Shown here: positions 13,455 through 22,078 of the stretch, piece after piece
How positions within the stretch are numbered: the stretch's first letter is position 1
Layout of the letters: every line of letters begins with the position of its first letter
Assembly (NCBI GenBank): GCA_934502885.1
Contig: CAKSUT010000015.1
Span: 1-60,067, forward strand
DNA: 60,067 nucleotides
Source: an uncultured Eubacteriales bacterium
Lineage (GTDB): Bacteria; Bacillota; Clostridia; Oscillospirales; CAG-382
Reading direction: 5' to 3'
Program-made: the position numbers and the translations under genes
The notes under the pieces: model-generated
What the model saw: only the letters and a program-made list of their open reading frames with translations
Told to the model about the DNA's origin: nothing
The model's database searches: none

Positions 13455-14477
13455 ATAAGAGAGCTTCACATAAACAAAAACGACTCCGGTCAGAGACTCG
13501 ACAAGTTTCTCTCGAAAGCAATGCCGAATCTTCCGCAGTCGCTGATGTATAAATTTTTACGCAACAAAAACATAAAGCTTAACGGCAAAAAGGTGTCATA
13601 TGACGCGCGCCTCGATGTCGGAGACGTACTCACCTTTTACATATCCGACGAATTTTTCGACGACGGCAAAAAGAGCGGTGGACGTGACCTTTCTGATGAA
13701 AAGCTCGACCTTCGCCCTGAAGAGATAGTTTTCGAGGACGGCAACATCATGATAATCGACAAGCCGCAAGGCGAAACGGTTCATCCCTCCTCCCCCGACG
13801 AAGCAAAGTCCGGCAAGCCCGGAAAAAAGAGCGATGGTATTTGCCTTATCGACCGCATACAGGGGTATCTTTACAAAAAGGGCGAATACGACCCTGCCGC
13901 CGAAAACAGTTTTGCGCCGTCGCTCTGCAACAGGCTCGACCGAAACACGGGCGGTCTCATAATTGCGGCAAAAAACGCCGAGGCACTGCGTGTAATGAAC
14001 CTCAAAATTAAGGAGCGCAGTATAGTAAAGACGTATCTCTGCCGTGTACACGGTGTGCCGCAGAAAAAGAGTGCGGTGCTTCGGGATTTTCTGTACAAGG
14101 ACAAATCGGAAAACCGTGTGTACATATTTCCGACCAAGGAAGCCGCAAAGAAGAAAATGCGCATAAAGTACGACGACGACATAAAAACCGTCGTGACAAA
14201 GTACGAGGTCGTAAAAAGCACGTCCTCCGACTCGATACTGCGTGTTGAGCTGATAACCGGGCGCACACACCAGATACGTGCGCACCTCGCCCACATCGGC
14301 AATCCTCTTGTCGGAGACGGCAAATACGGTATATCACACGGAAAAAATGCGTCGGACAATTACCAGAGACTGTACTCATACAGCGTGCTGTTCACCAAGG
14401 GTTCTGACGACGGAATACTTTCGTACCTCGTCGGCAAGGAATTTTTCGGACGAAACGAGAAGATTATTGAGAGATAA
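13455..14477 (+). CDS. RluD-family pseudouridine synthase, apparent AUA start
   Basis: About 340 residues. The N-terminal S4 RNA-binding domain begins RELHINKNDSGQRLDKFL and must include DNA upstream of the first ATG (13521). Catalytic motif NRLDRNTGGLIIAAK holds the aspartate of the RluA/RluC/RluD group; LITGRTHQIRAHLAHIG and LVGDGKYG complete the signature. It modifies uridines in rRNA (or tRNA). In frame, no ATG, GTG or TTG occurs between the stop at 13440 and 13521, but GAGAGG at 13441-13446 stands 8 bases before an ATA codon at 13455. AUA initiation is therefore the simplest reading; a sequencing error is the alternative. Start is uncertain, family is firm. Confidence 0.85.
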   Translation: MRELHINKNDSGQRLDKFLSKAMPNLPQSLMYKFLRNKNIKLNGKKVSYDARLDVGDVLTFYISDEFFDDGKKSGGRDLSDEKLDLRPEEIVFEDGNIMIIDKPQGETVHPSSPDEAKSGKPGKKSDGICLIDRIQGYLYKKGEYDPAAENSFAPSLCNRLDRNTGGLIIAAKNAEALRVMNLKIKERSIVKTYLCRVHGVPQKKSAVLRDFLYKDKSENRVYIFPTKEAAKKKMRIKYDDDIKTVVTKYEVVKSTSSDSILRVELITGRTHQIRAHLAHIGNPLVGDGKYGISHGKNASDNYQRLYSYSVLFTKGSDDGILSYLVGKEFFGRNEKIIER

Positions 14478-14518
14478 AGACGGTTTGACGTCACAATGAA
14501 AGGAGTGTTCGGAGAGAA

Positions 14519-15331
14519 TTGAAAAAGGTCGTTGATTTTTTTAAACGTTCGGCGGCAGTACTCATATCAAACGGCATTCCGGACTCTGCCGCAGAGCTTT
14601 CGTACTATCTGCTGTTCTCGTTTTTTCCGATATTGCTTACGGTAAACTCCGTACTCGGTCTTTTCCGCATAAATGTCGGAAATCTCTCTTTTCTCGAACT
14701 TCTTATCCCCCACGCGGTGCTTAACTTCATAACCGCCTACACTGAAAGAAGCTTCGGCGGCTCAATGTGGTTTCTCTTTTTTGGAGTTTACCTCTCGCTG
14801 TGGTCGGGGTCGAAGTACATAGCGTCCCTCTTGCAGAAGCTCAAAAGCATAAGCGGAGCGGAAAACGAGGGTTCGCTCATCCGCGAGAGACTTTACGCCG
14901 TGCTTTACGCACTCATCTTTCTCGTTCTGTCGATAGTTTCGATAATGTTTTCGGTTGCCGGACATCAGTTTTTAAACTACATCATCGAAAGGCTGTCCCT
15001 TGACGGCACATTTCCGGATATTTGGCTGACGCTGAGGTTCATCATAATAGGTGCGGTTGCGTACTTTGCCGCCGTCGGCATACTGAGGCTTTCCACCTCG
15101 AGGCACAACCGCTCGAAGTGCTATCCGGGCGCTATAGCGGTAACGGTTCTGTGGGTCGTCTGCTCGCTCGCATTTTCTTTCTACATTGACAGAATCGCCG
15201 ACTTTTCCGTGATATACGGCTCTATTGCGACGGTTATCGTGCTTCTGCTGTGGCTTTACATCACGAACACCGTAATACTCCTCGGCGGCACGGTAAACAG
15301 AGTGCTCGGAGACATGAGAAATTCGGAATAA
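14519..15331 (+). CDS. YihY/BrkB-family membrane protein
   Basis: 270 residues, TTG start with GGAG 4 bases upstream. Begins KKVVDFFKRSAAVLISNGIP, then LSYYLLFSFFPILLTV, the signature of the YihY (formerly RNase BN) family. Six hydrophobic segments are visible, including GSMWFLFFGVYLSLWSGSKY and a final LLLWLYITNTVILLGG. Integral membrane protein of unknown role; the family is often misnamed ribonuclease BN. It lies 41 bases after the pseudouridine synthase gene and may be cotranscribed. Confidence 0.85.
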   Translation: MKKVVDFFKRSAAVLISNGIPDSAAELSYYLLFSFFPILLTVNSVLGLFRINVGNLSFLELLIPHAVLNFITAYTERSFGGSMWFLFFGVYLSLWSGSKYIASLLQKLKSISGAENEGSLIRERLYAVLYALIFLVLSIVSIMFSVAGHQFLNYIIERLSLDGTFPDIWLTLRFIIIGAVAYFAAVGILRLSTSRHNRSKCYPGAIAVTVLWVVCSLAFSFYIDRIADFSVIYGSIATVIVLLLWLYITNTVILLGGTVNRVLGDMRNSE

Positions 15332-15399
15332 CACGGCTTTGCCGAACGTATATAAAAACATTATAATATTACAATATTATGTGAAAGGAACGTATCAAA

Positions 15400-15960
15400 A
15401 TGACTGAATTTTTGGAAAACGTAAAAAAAGACCTCTCCTCGGCTCTCACGGAGCTTCAGGAGGCGGCAAAGGTTGAAAAGGGCGGAATACTTGTCGTGGG
15501 ATGCAGTACAAGCGAGGTAAACGGCGACAGAATAGGAAGTGCCGGAAGTCCCGATACGGCAAAAGCGATATTCGAAGCGTGCCGCGATTTCTGCGAAAAA
15601 GAAGGACTCTATCTTGCGGTGCAGTGCTGTGAGCATCTCAACCGCTCTATAGTCATCGAAAAAGCGGCAATGAAGGAGTACGGACTCACAAGAGTGAACG
15701 CCGTTCCGCAGATACACGCCGGCGGCTCTCTCGGCACTGTGACATACGAGGGAATGAAAGAGCCGGTGCTTGTTAGCTCGGTGGTTGCAGACATGGGTAT
15801 AGACATCGGCGACACGCTCATCGGAATGCACATACGTCCGGTTGTCGTGCCGGTGCGCACATCGGTAAAAAAGATAGGCTTTGCAAATCTCGTGCTTGCA
15901 AGGTCGAGATGCCCCTACGTCGGCGGCGAAAGAGCGGTATACGACAAGACTCTCGGCTGA
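15400..15960 (+). CDS. UPF0340/TIGR01440-family protein
   Basis: 186 residues. GGILVVGCSTSEVNGDRIGS near the N-terminus, then CCEHLNRSIVIEK and VPQIHAGGSLGT match the UPF0340 (YwlG) family, found in Gram-positive bacteria. Function unknown; Rossmann-like fold predicted. Ribosome site AAAGGAACG before ATG. Followed by a cytidine deaminase gene after 24 bases, probably in one operon. Confidence 0.85.
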   Translation: MTEFLENVKKDLSSALTELQEAAKVEKGGILVVGCSTSEVNGDRIGSAGSPDTAKAIFEACRDFCEKEGLYLAVQCCEHLNRSIVIEKAAMKEYGLTRVNAVPQIHAGGSLGTVTYEGMKEPVLVSSVVADMGIDIGDTLIGMHIRPVVVPVRTSVKKIGFANLVLARSRCPYVGGERAVYDKTLG

Positions 15961-15984
15961 CGGTTTCCGACGGAGGTAATAGCA

Positions 15985-16389
15985 ATGTGGGAAAAGCTTT
16001 ACAATGCGGCACGCAGGGTTCAGAACGACAGAACCGTCTCCCCTTTCATCGACGCCGGCGGCGTTGCGGCGGCAATACTTACGAAGCAAGGCAACATTTA
16101 CGTCGGAGTTTGCATTGACACGGCGTCAACGCTCGGAATGTGTGCGGAGAGAAATGCGATAGCAAACATGATAACAAACGGCGAGAGCAAGATTGACAAG
16201 GTGGTTGCGGTGATGCCCGACGGAAAGGTCGGCTCTCCCTGCGGTGCCTGCCGTGAATACATGATGCAGCTCGACCGTGACAGCGGCGACATCGAAATTC
16301 TCGTTGACCTTGACACTCTGAAAACCGTAAGGCTCGGCGAACTTCTCCCCGATTGGTGGGGACGGGAAAGATTCTCGGAAAAAGACTGA
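15985..16389 (+). CDS. Cytidine deaminase-family protein
   Basis: 134 residues with the zinc site CAERNAI (cysteine ligand plus catalytic glutamate) and PCGACREYM (two cysteine ligands), the tetrameric small cytidine deaminase form (three Cys). Converts cytidine or deoxycytidine to uridine in pyrimidine salvage. The N-terminus, WEKLYNAARRVQNDRTVSPF, is slightly longer than in Bacillus Cdd, and substrate choice (cytidine or a related nucleoside such as blasticidin) is open. GGAGGTAATAGC lies before the ATG. A terminator follows at 16424. Confidence 0.85.
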   Translation: MWEKLYNAARRVQNDRTVSPFIDAGGVAAAILTKQGNIYVGVCIDTASTLGMCAERNAIANMITNGESKIDKVVAVMPDGKVGSPCGACREYMMQLDRDSGDIEILVDLDTLKTVRLGELLPDWWGRERFSEKD

Positions 16390-16423
16390 CAGGCATAATA
16401 ATACCGCAAATACAAACATAAAC

Positions 16424-16457
16424 AGGACTGTACCGAAAAGATACAGTCCTGCTCTTT
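16424..16457 (+). terminator. Terminator after cytidine deaminase gene
   Basis: AGGACTGTA/TACAGTCCT stem with a 9-base loop, then GCTCTTTTA. Confidence 0.85.
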
Positions 16458-16470
16458 TACCGCAATTATT

Positions 16471-17310
16471 TTAAGATATCGCAAAGCTCTCGTTGGTATA
16501 GCTCCATACACTGTCGTTTTTCTCCGCTTTACAGCCGAGGAATATCGCGCCGAGACTGCTTCTCCACTTCGACATTTCAAACTCAAAGACGTTGGCGTTA
16601 TCTCCGCCGGCTTCGGTCGTTGAGAACGAGACGAGAAGTCCCTCCGGGAAGCTCATGAACCCCTCATCGCTCACAATGTAACCGTCCTCAAGAAGACTGT
16701 CGTGGTTGCCCGTAAGAGGTTCGAGTCCGCACTTTTCGGAGGCTTTCCAGATAAACGCCTCTTTTTCACCTTCATTGAATCTGTCAAGGTCTGAAAGGTC
16801 AAAGGCGAGGTATTTCAGGTTGTCGTTAAGACCTTCGTCCGACTCAAAAAGATAATCAAACGCCGTGAGAAACATTTCAAGAAGGTTGTCCGCTTCGGAC
16901 TCATCGCCGAGAACTATCTTTGTCGGAGCTATTCTCTCGGGGTAGGTCTCGAAAACATTGCCGTCAAACTCCACACTTACGGGAAGTCCCGACACGAGAA
17001 GCGCCTCATCTCCCTGTGTGCCGTCGGCTTTCAGTATCTTTGCCGCCGCTGTATCAAGCCTGCGGAAGCCGCCGTTTCCCACGCTGTCCGAATACGTAAA
17101 ATACACTCCGTCCTCGTCGGCAAACGCTATTCTTCCGTCGAGAGTAACCTCGTCGCAAACCGTTTCGTTGTCAACTTCGTTTGTTCCCTTGCCGAGGTCA
17201 TGTCCGTCGCCGCCGGGGACTTCGTCCTTTACAAGCGTATTGTTATCGGCGCATGAACCGAGGTTGACTGCGGCGGCTGCCGCCATAAGGAGAGACAGTA
17301 TCTTTTTCAT
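16471..17310 (-). CDS. Secreted lipoprotein of unknown function
   Basis: 279 residues. The signal peptide MKKILSLLMAAAAAVNLGSC ends in a lipobox (LGSC), then a glycine/aspartate-rich linker. The mature part is acidic and mixed alpha/beta (FETYPERIAPTKIVLGDESE; DLDRFNEGEKEAFIWKASEK). I do not recognise the family. AAGGGAATTTTCC precedes the ATG. The gene is monocistronic: it is bounded by the cytidine-deaminase terminator and about 160 bases of AT-rich DNA before the DUF5107 gene. Confidence 0.7.
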   Translation of the reverse strand: MKKILSLLMAAAAAVNLGSCADNNTLVKDEVPGGDGHDLGKGTNEVDNETVCDEVTLDGRIAFADEDGVYFTYSDSVGNGGFRRLDTAAAKILKADGTQGDEALLVSGLPVSVEFDGNVFETYPERIAPTKIVLGDESEADNLLEMFLTAFDYLFESDEGLNDNLKYLAFDLSDLDRFNEGEKEAFIWKASEKCGLEPLTGNHDSLLEDGYIVSDEGFMSFPEGLLVSFSTTEAGGDNANVFEFEMSKWRSSLGAIFLGCKAEKNDSVWSYTNESFAIS

Positions 17311-17470
17311 GGAAAATTCCCTTTCTTTGCGTCTTTCTCTGAAATTCTGACTGTTAGACGTATGAGAAAGGAAATTTGTTCCGTAATTTGAAAAAATTAT
17401 CGGAGTTTTTGAAAATTCGCACCGTTTACGGCAACAAACCCGTTTTATTTACGAAAATTGCGGCATTCTC

Positions 17471-20400
17471 TTATATCTCTTTCACCGAATCCTCGATTTT
17501 TCCGTAGGCGTAAACTCTGAAGTCATGCGGATCAAGCTTCTTTGCTTCTGTGATATGTTCCTCCGCCTCAGAGAAACGACCGAGTCCGAGAAGCGCATAC
17601 GCCGCAAGAATGTGACCGTTTATTCCGTTCTGCTTTACGATATCGTTCTCAAACGGCATGGGAGACGGAGAGCCGACGCCGTAATAAGTTCTTCTGTCGG
17701 AGTTTGCGAGAGTGTTCTCCGCACTTGCAAGCATTTCATCAAGCACCGCTTTCGCTTCGCTGTACTTCCCGAGCTTTCTCAGCGCCAGCGCTCTGAAGAG
17801 AGATATTTCCGACACAGCCGCCTTGTACACCGCCGCAGACTCAAAGTCAACCCTATTTCCCGTCAGAAGTCCGAGGTAATAGTATATGTGCGCCTCCTGA
17901 TTGAAGAATGTTTTTGCCTCGCCGTAGGACTTCGGCATATTGATACCGTCAAGATATATCTTCTTCGCTTCGTCGGTCTTTCCGCTCTTTGCAAGCTCGT
18001 TGCCGTAAAGGACGTGCATCCATGCGTGCTGTTTCGTGAGCTTGCCCTCTCCGCCCTCATAGATGTGGAAACGCTTAACCTTTGCCATGTCTATGGCTTT
18101 CTTGTAATTGCCGAGAAGACACTCGAGGGTGAGCTTATCGAGGTAGCAGTCGTCTCGCATTGCGGTGAGCTTCGGGTATTCGTCGTAAACGGCAAGCCTC
18201 TTTTCGGGAGAGTAGTTCATGTTTTTGAGAATCTGCTCATATTCAAGGATAAGTCTCGGTTCGTCGGGGAGGTATTCGAGTGCTTTTTCCATGCAGTGCT
18301 TCGCCGACAGAAAATCACGCCTTTTGTCAAAATACGCAAGCGCAAGGTTGCGGTAAGCCTTGCCGTGAGTCGGGTCAAGACCGACCGCCTTTTCCCAGAG
18401 CGACACCGCTTTTTCATACGAGAATCTGTCGTACATAAGACAACCGAGATAATAGTAAACGTTAGCACCTTTTTCATCGAGAGTCATCGCCTTTTCGAGA
18501 ACGGCAATATCTCCGAGTCTTGACGGGAAGCAGAGTCCCGTGTCGGCACGGTTTCCGAGTTCGGCGCACTTTTTTGCGCCCTCTTTGTCGCCGAGAGCGT
18601 CGAGGCAGTATGCTCTTATATAGTCGAACATGGGATATTCGAGTCCGCTGACATCAAGTATCTTTATTGCGTCGCCGAAAAAGCCCGCGTTCATGTAATC
18701 ATACGCAACGTCGATAAAATTCTCGGGCTTTCCGCCGAATACTGCGAGAAGTCTGTCGGAGGAGCCTCCGAGCATCACACGCTCCGCTTCGCCGTACATA
18801 TCGAGTTTATCGACCGAAAGCACATATTCCGCGCACTCACTCGCTTCGTCGGTTCTTCCGAGTCTGCGCAGAACCGCACTCTTTAAGCAATATGCCTTGA
18901 GGTTTTCGGCATTGGTCGAAACGGAAGCGTCAATTTTCTCAAGAGCGTCGGCGTACCGCTTTTCGGCGCAGTCGATTTCCGCAAGAAGATACTCTGCGGC
19001 ACTCTTTGTCGAGTAGTCCCACGCCGCCATTGAGAGAACGTCGTAAGCCTTTTCGTATTCTCCCTTAAATTTCAGCGCAAGTCCCTTAAGGTAAAGCGGT
19101 TCCGTGTCGGAGGGGTGCATATTTCTCGACATAAGACGCTCGCACGCTTTATCTGCGTAGGCTATGCAGTCGTCGAAGAGACCGTTTTTGAGAGAAATGC
19201 GCGCCATGCCGGTATTGCAGCCGATATCGCCGGGGTCGCGGGAAAGTCCCTCAAGGTAGTAGTCGGTCGCTTTGTAGTTGTGCTGTTTATACTGCTCGAG
19301 GTGCAGACCGTTTATGTAAAGCTCATCGACCGTTTCAATTTCCGACGGGCGGCGAACGGGCTTTCTGGGCGTAATCGGCTTCTTCTGCCCTCTCTTGTAC
19401 GTCGTATACGACACGAGTGTTTTGCCCTCCGCCGAAACGAGACAGACCGTTACGTCGTCAATGTTTCCGTCAAACGGTATCTCTTTTAAGTATGCGCACT
19501 CGGGAGTGAGAGTTGAGGTTTCGGTAAAAAGAGCTTTACCGTTTTCGGCAACGGTCACGACGGCATTCTCAAAGGTGCCGGTTGCGTTGAAGCCGAAGAA
19601 GAGCTTGCCGTCACGTTTCTCGACGTTCATTGCGGCGTCACGTGTGGCGTTTTTCACATCGCCGATATCTCTTATCGGATACCAATACTGCTCAAAGGTC
19701 TTACTATCATAGGGTTCTATCCACGTAAAATCAGGCTGATTGTCGGTATAGACGCCTGTCATAAGCTCGATATACGGTCCGTTTTTATCGGTGAGGTTTG
19801 AACACCACATATCTCCGAAATCGCCCTTGCCCCAGTGCCACATCTTTTTGCCGGGAGAAATGTGGTGGTCGGCGACGGTCGCGATGCCCATATTCTTTCC
19901 GCCGTCGTAGCCTGCGACAAAGTCCATATCGGACTGTCCCTGCGAAACGAGGAACGACGACGGCACTTTAACCGCCGCATATTTTGAGATATCCGTACCC
20001 GCACCGTAATTGAAGGGGCGTGCGGTGTGATATACTCCCTTTGCTATAGGCCAGCTCATGACACAGCGTCTGTCGTGGTCGTTGACCCATTCGACATCGG
20101 GCGGAAAGATGGTTTTGTAGCTGTCGTCCACCGACACGGCAAGGTTTGCCCACCACATGAAGAGCTGCTTTTCGGGGGTTCTGTTATAGATTCTCACCTT
20201 TGCCTTTATGTATGAGCGTCCCGGCTCCACGGCAATGCCGACCATGCCTTTCAGGCGGTTGAACGGTTCGACCTCACCCGTCCATACCGTTTTCTCGCAG
20301 TCGGTTTCCTCGATAACCGTCTCTGTCGGCATAAAGGTTGTGGGACGGTGGTGCTGAGGGTAGTTAAACTCGATGCCGCCCGATATCCAAGGTCCGGCAA

Positions 20401-20713
20401 GACCTACAAGAGCCGGCTTAATTACCTCGTTGCGGTAGATGAAGTCGTAGTTTCCGACCTTATCGTAGCCGGAAAGTATTTTGCCGCCTGCCTGCGGAAG
20501 CACCTCGACCTTGATGTAATCATTTTCGAGCGTGTACACGTCGTATTCGACGTCGGTCTTATCGTCGGAGAGTCTGTCGGAATAAGGGAGAGGATACAGT
20601 CTGCCGCTTGCGCCCTGGTAGGGTTTGTTCTCGAAGAACATGGGGAGAGACGACGGTTTTCCGGGAATATACGTGGGTATGGTTTTTACTGTTTTTTCGA
20701 CTTTAGCTTTCAT
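17471..20713 (-). CDS. DUF5107 protein with long TPR superhelix
   Basis: 1080 residues, no signal peptide. The N-terminal about 400 residues form a galactose-mutarotase-like beta-sandwich of the DUF5107 type: YDVYTLENDYIKVEVLPQAG, GGIEFNYPQHHRP, MWWANLAVSVDD and KMWHWGKGDFG. From about residue 470 onward at least ten tetratricopeptide repeats follow (e.g. VYYYLGCLMYDRFSYEKAVS, AYRNLALAYFDKRRDFLSAK). Proteins of this layout are usually encoded with carbohydrate-use genes, and carbohydrate binding or hydrolysis is expected for the sandwich; the reaction is not established. It is transcribed divergently from the LacI-LuxR type regulator at 20898, which probably controls it. Confidence 0.85.
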   Translation of the reverse strand: MKAKVEKTVKTIPTYIPGKPSSLPMFFENKPYQGASGRLYPLPYSDRLSDDKTDVEYDVYTLENDYIKVEVLPQAGGKILSGYDKVGNYDFIYRNEVIKPALVGLAGPWISGGIEFNYPQHHRPTTFMPTETVIEETDCEKTVWTGEVEPFNRLKGMVGIAVEPGRSYIKAKVRIYNRTPEKQLFMWWANLAVSVDDSYKTIFPPDVEWVNDHDRRCVMSWPIAKGVYHTARPFNYGAGTDISKYAAVKVPSSFLVSQGQSDMDFVAGYDGGKNMGIATVADHHISPGKKMWHWGKGDFGDMWCSNLTDKNGPYIELMTGVYTDNQPDFTWIEPYDSKTFEQYWYPIRDIGDVKNATRDAAMNVEKRDGKLFFGFNATGTFENAVVTVAENGKALFTETSTLTPECAYLKEIPFDGNIDDVTVCLVSAEGKTLVSYTTYKRGQKKPITPRKPVRRPSEIETVDELYINGLHLEQYKQHNYKATDYYLEGLSRDPGDIGCNTGMARISLKNGLFDDCIAYADKACERLMSRNMHPSDTEPLYLKGLALKFKGEYEKAYDVLSMAAWDYSTKSAAEYLLAEIDCAEKRYADALEKIDASVSTNAENLKAYCLKSAVLRRLGRTDEASECAEYVLSVDKLDMYGEAERVMLGGSSDRLLAVFGGKPENFIDVAYDYMNAGFFGDAIKILDVSGLEYPMFDYIRAYCLDALGDKEGAKKCAELGNRADTGLCFPSRLGDIAVLEKAMTLDEKGANVYYYLGCLMYDRFSYEKAVSLWEKAVGLDPTHGKAYRNLALAYFDKRRDFLSAKHCMEKALEYLPDEPRLILEYEQILKNMNYSPEKRLAVYDEYPKLTAMRDDCYLDKLTLECLLGNYKKAIDMAKVKRFHIYEGGEGKLTKQHAWMHVLYGNELAKSGKTDEAKKIYLDGINMPKSYGEAKTFFNQEAHIYYYLGLLTGNRVDFESAAVYKAAVSEISLFRALALRKLGKYSEAKAVLDEMLASAENTLANSDRRTYYGVGSPSPMPFENDIVKQNGINGHILAAYALLGLGRFSEAEEHITEAKKLDPHDFRVYAYGKIEDSVKEI

Positions 20714-20751
20714 ATTATCACCTTTTGCAGAGCAGTTTATTTTATACTGTC

Positions 20752-20780
20752 ATTATACTTCTTTTCGCATAGCAGCGCAA
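20752..20780 (-). promoter_or_regulatory. Promoter of the DUF5107 gene
   Basis: Minus strand TTGCGC (20775-20780), 17 bases, TATAAT (20752-20757). Confidence 0.65.
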
Positions 20781-20836
20781 GACAAAGAAACGGTGCGCAA
20801 ATTATGCGGTTTTTGTACTTTTTCCGTAATTATCTC

Positions 20837-20865
20837 TTGACGAAAGGCATTTTAGGTAGTATTAT
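20837..20865 (+). promoter_or_regulatory. Promoter of the LacI-LuxR regulator gene
   Basis: TTGACG (20837-20842), 17 bases, TATTAT (20860-20865). It is divergent from the DUF5107 promoter, with 56 bases between the two -35 boxes, where an operator would fit. Confidence 0.65.
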
Positions 20866-20897
20866 ATGTATCGGAACGACATGAAAGGCAAGAACAC

Positions 20898-21968
20898 ATG
20901 ATAAAGATAATCTGCGAGCCGAAATTCACCGACAGCACCTGGTGCCGCAACATTGTAAGAGGAATCACGGACGCCGCAAAGAAAAGAAAGATCACTGTCT
21001 CGGAGGACGGTATTCCGGGAAGCGGAGACATGGTAGCTATTGCGGCGTCGAGTCCCGAGTGGATAGCGAAAAAAGTGAGGGAATATTCCGCTCACGGCGC
21101 GGTTGCGGTACTTATTGGTACATGTCCGCCGGGGACTGACGTATGCAGTGTGAGCACGGACATAAAGCACGCGGTTTCGTCTCTTCTTTCGTATCTGCGT
21201 CTCGACTGCGGCTGCAAAAGCACGGCTCTTTACGGCGTAAGCCGCTCATCGGTCGAAGATCTCTCAAAGCTTTCCGCTTTTAACGAAGCGACGGGCGGCG
21301 CGGAGAGCGGCGTCTTTTTCAATTCGGGAAAGCTCGACAACTGCTTTGCGGAGTTTCTGCGCGGCATAAAGCATTTCGATTCCGTGATATGCACCAACGA
21401 CTATGCGGCGGTGTCCCTTGTGAAGTCTCTCGAAAAAAGCGGAGTGAGAGTGCCGGACGACATAAAAATCGCAAGCTTTTCGGGTACTCTTCTTGCAAAG
21501 AACTGCGCGCCGTCGGTGACGAGTGCCGAGATGAACTTTTACGAATACGGCAGAAGTGCGGTCGAGGTATACTCAATGCTTTTAAAGAATCCGTGTCTCT
21601 CCTCGGCAAGCGTAAAAATGAAGTGCGGCATTGTGCCGGGGGAAACGACGAATCTCACGCCGTGTTCCGTAAAGAGCGGCATTGTGTGCGAAGCTGTGCA
21701 TTCGATCACCGGCGGCAACGGCGGAACACGCTTTTACGATGACAGCACGGTGTCGTCGCTTCTCACTCTCGGCAATCTTCTGTCGTCCTGCGACACGGCG
21801 GACCTCAAAATGCTTCCGCTTCTCGTAAGAGGCCTTTCCTACGAGGCGATAGCGGAAAGGCTTTATATGTCGGCAAACGGCGTAAAATACAGGGTCAAGC
21901 GTCTTATTGAGCTTTGCGGAGTGTCGGGGAAAAAGGAGTTTTCGCGTTTTCTGTCGAAATATATGTGA
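20898..21968 (+). CDS. Hybrid regulator: LacI-type sensor with C-terminal LuxR-type HTH
   Basis: 356 residues. There is no N-terminal LacI helix-turn-helix. Residues about 1-260 follow the periplasmic-binding-like fold of LacI sensors (HFDSVICTNDYAAVSLVKSL, EKSGVRVPDDIKIASFSG, TSAEMNFYEYGRSAVEVYSM). The C-terminus, LLVRGLSYEAIAERLYMSAN then GVKYRVKRLIELCGV, is a LuxR/GerE-type helix-turn-helix. This is the reverse of the usual LacI order. It likely binds a sugar and controls the divergent DUF5107 gene. AAAGGCAAGAACAC precedes the ATG. Confidence 0.8.
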   Translation: MIKIICEPKFTDSTWCRNIVRGITDAAKKRKITVSEDGIPGSGDMVAIAASSPEWIAKKVREYSAHGAVAVLIGTCPPGTDVCSVSTDIKHAVSSLLSYLRLDCGCKSTALYGVSRSSVEDLSKLSAFNEATGGAESGVFFNSGKLDNCFAEFLRGIKHFDSVICTNDYAAVSLVKSLEKSGVRVPDDIKIASFSGTLLAKNCAPSVTSAEMNFYEYGRSAVEVYSMLLKNPCLSSASVKMKCGIVPGETTNLTPCSVKSGIVCEAVHSITGGNGGTRFYDDSTVSSLLTLGNLLSSCDTADLKMLPLLVRGLSYEAIAERLYMSANGVKYRVKRLIELCGVSGKKEFSRFLSKYM

Positions 21969-22007
21969 CGGATTGATATAACTTTCCGGTTTTCCGGTCA
22001 AAAGTGC

Positions 22008-22036
22008 TTGACATATCGGCGCAAGCATGGTAAAAT
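22008..22036 (+). promoter_or_regulatory. Promoter of yifB
   Basis: TTGACA (22008-22013), 17 bases, TAAAAT (22031-22036), about 42 bases before the ATG. Confidence 0.75.
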
Positions 22037-22078
22037 ACAAAACGGAAGCGAACAAAAATACAAAGGGAGCTGTCTGCA

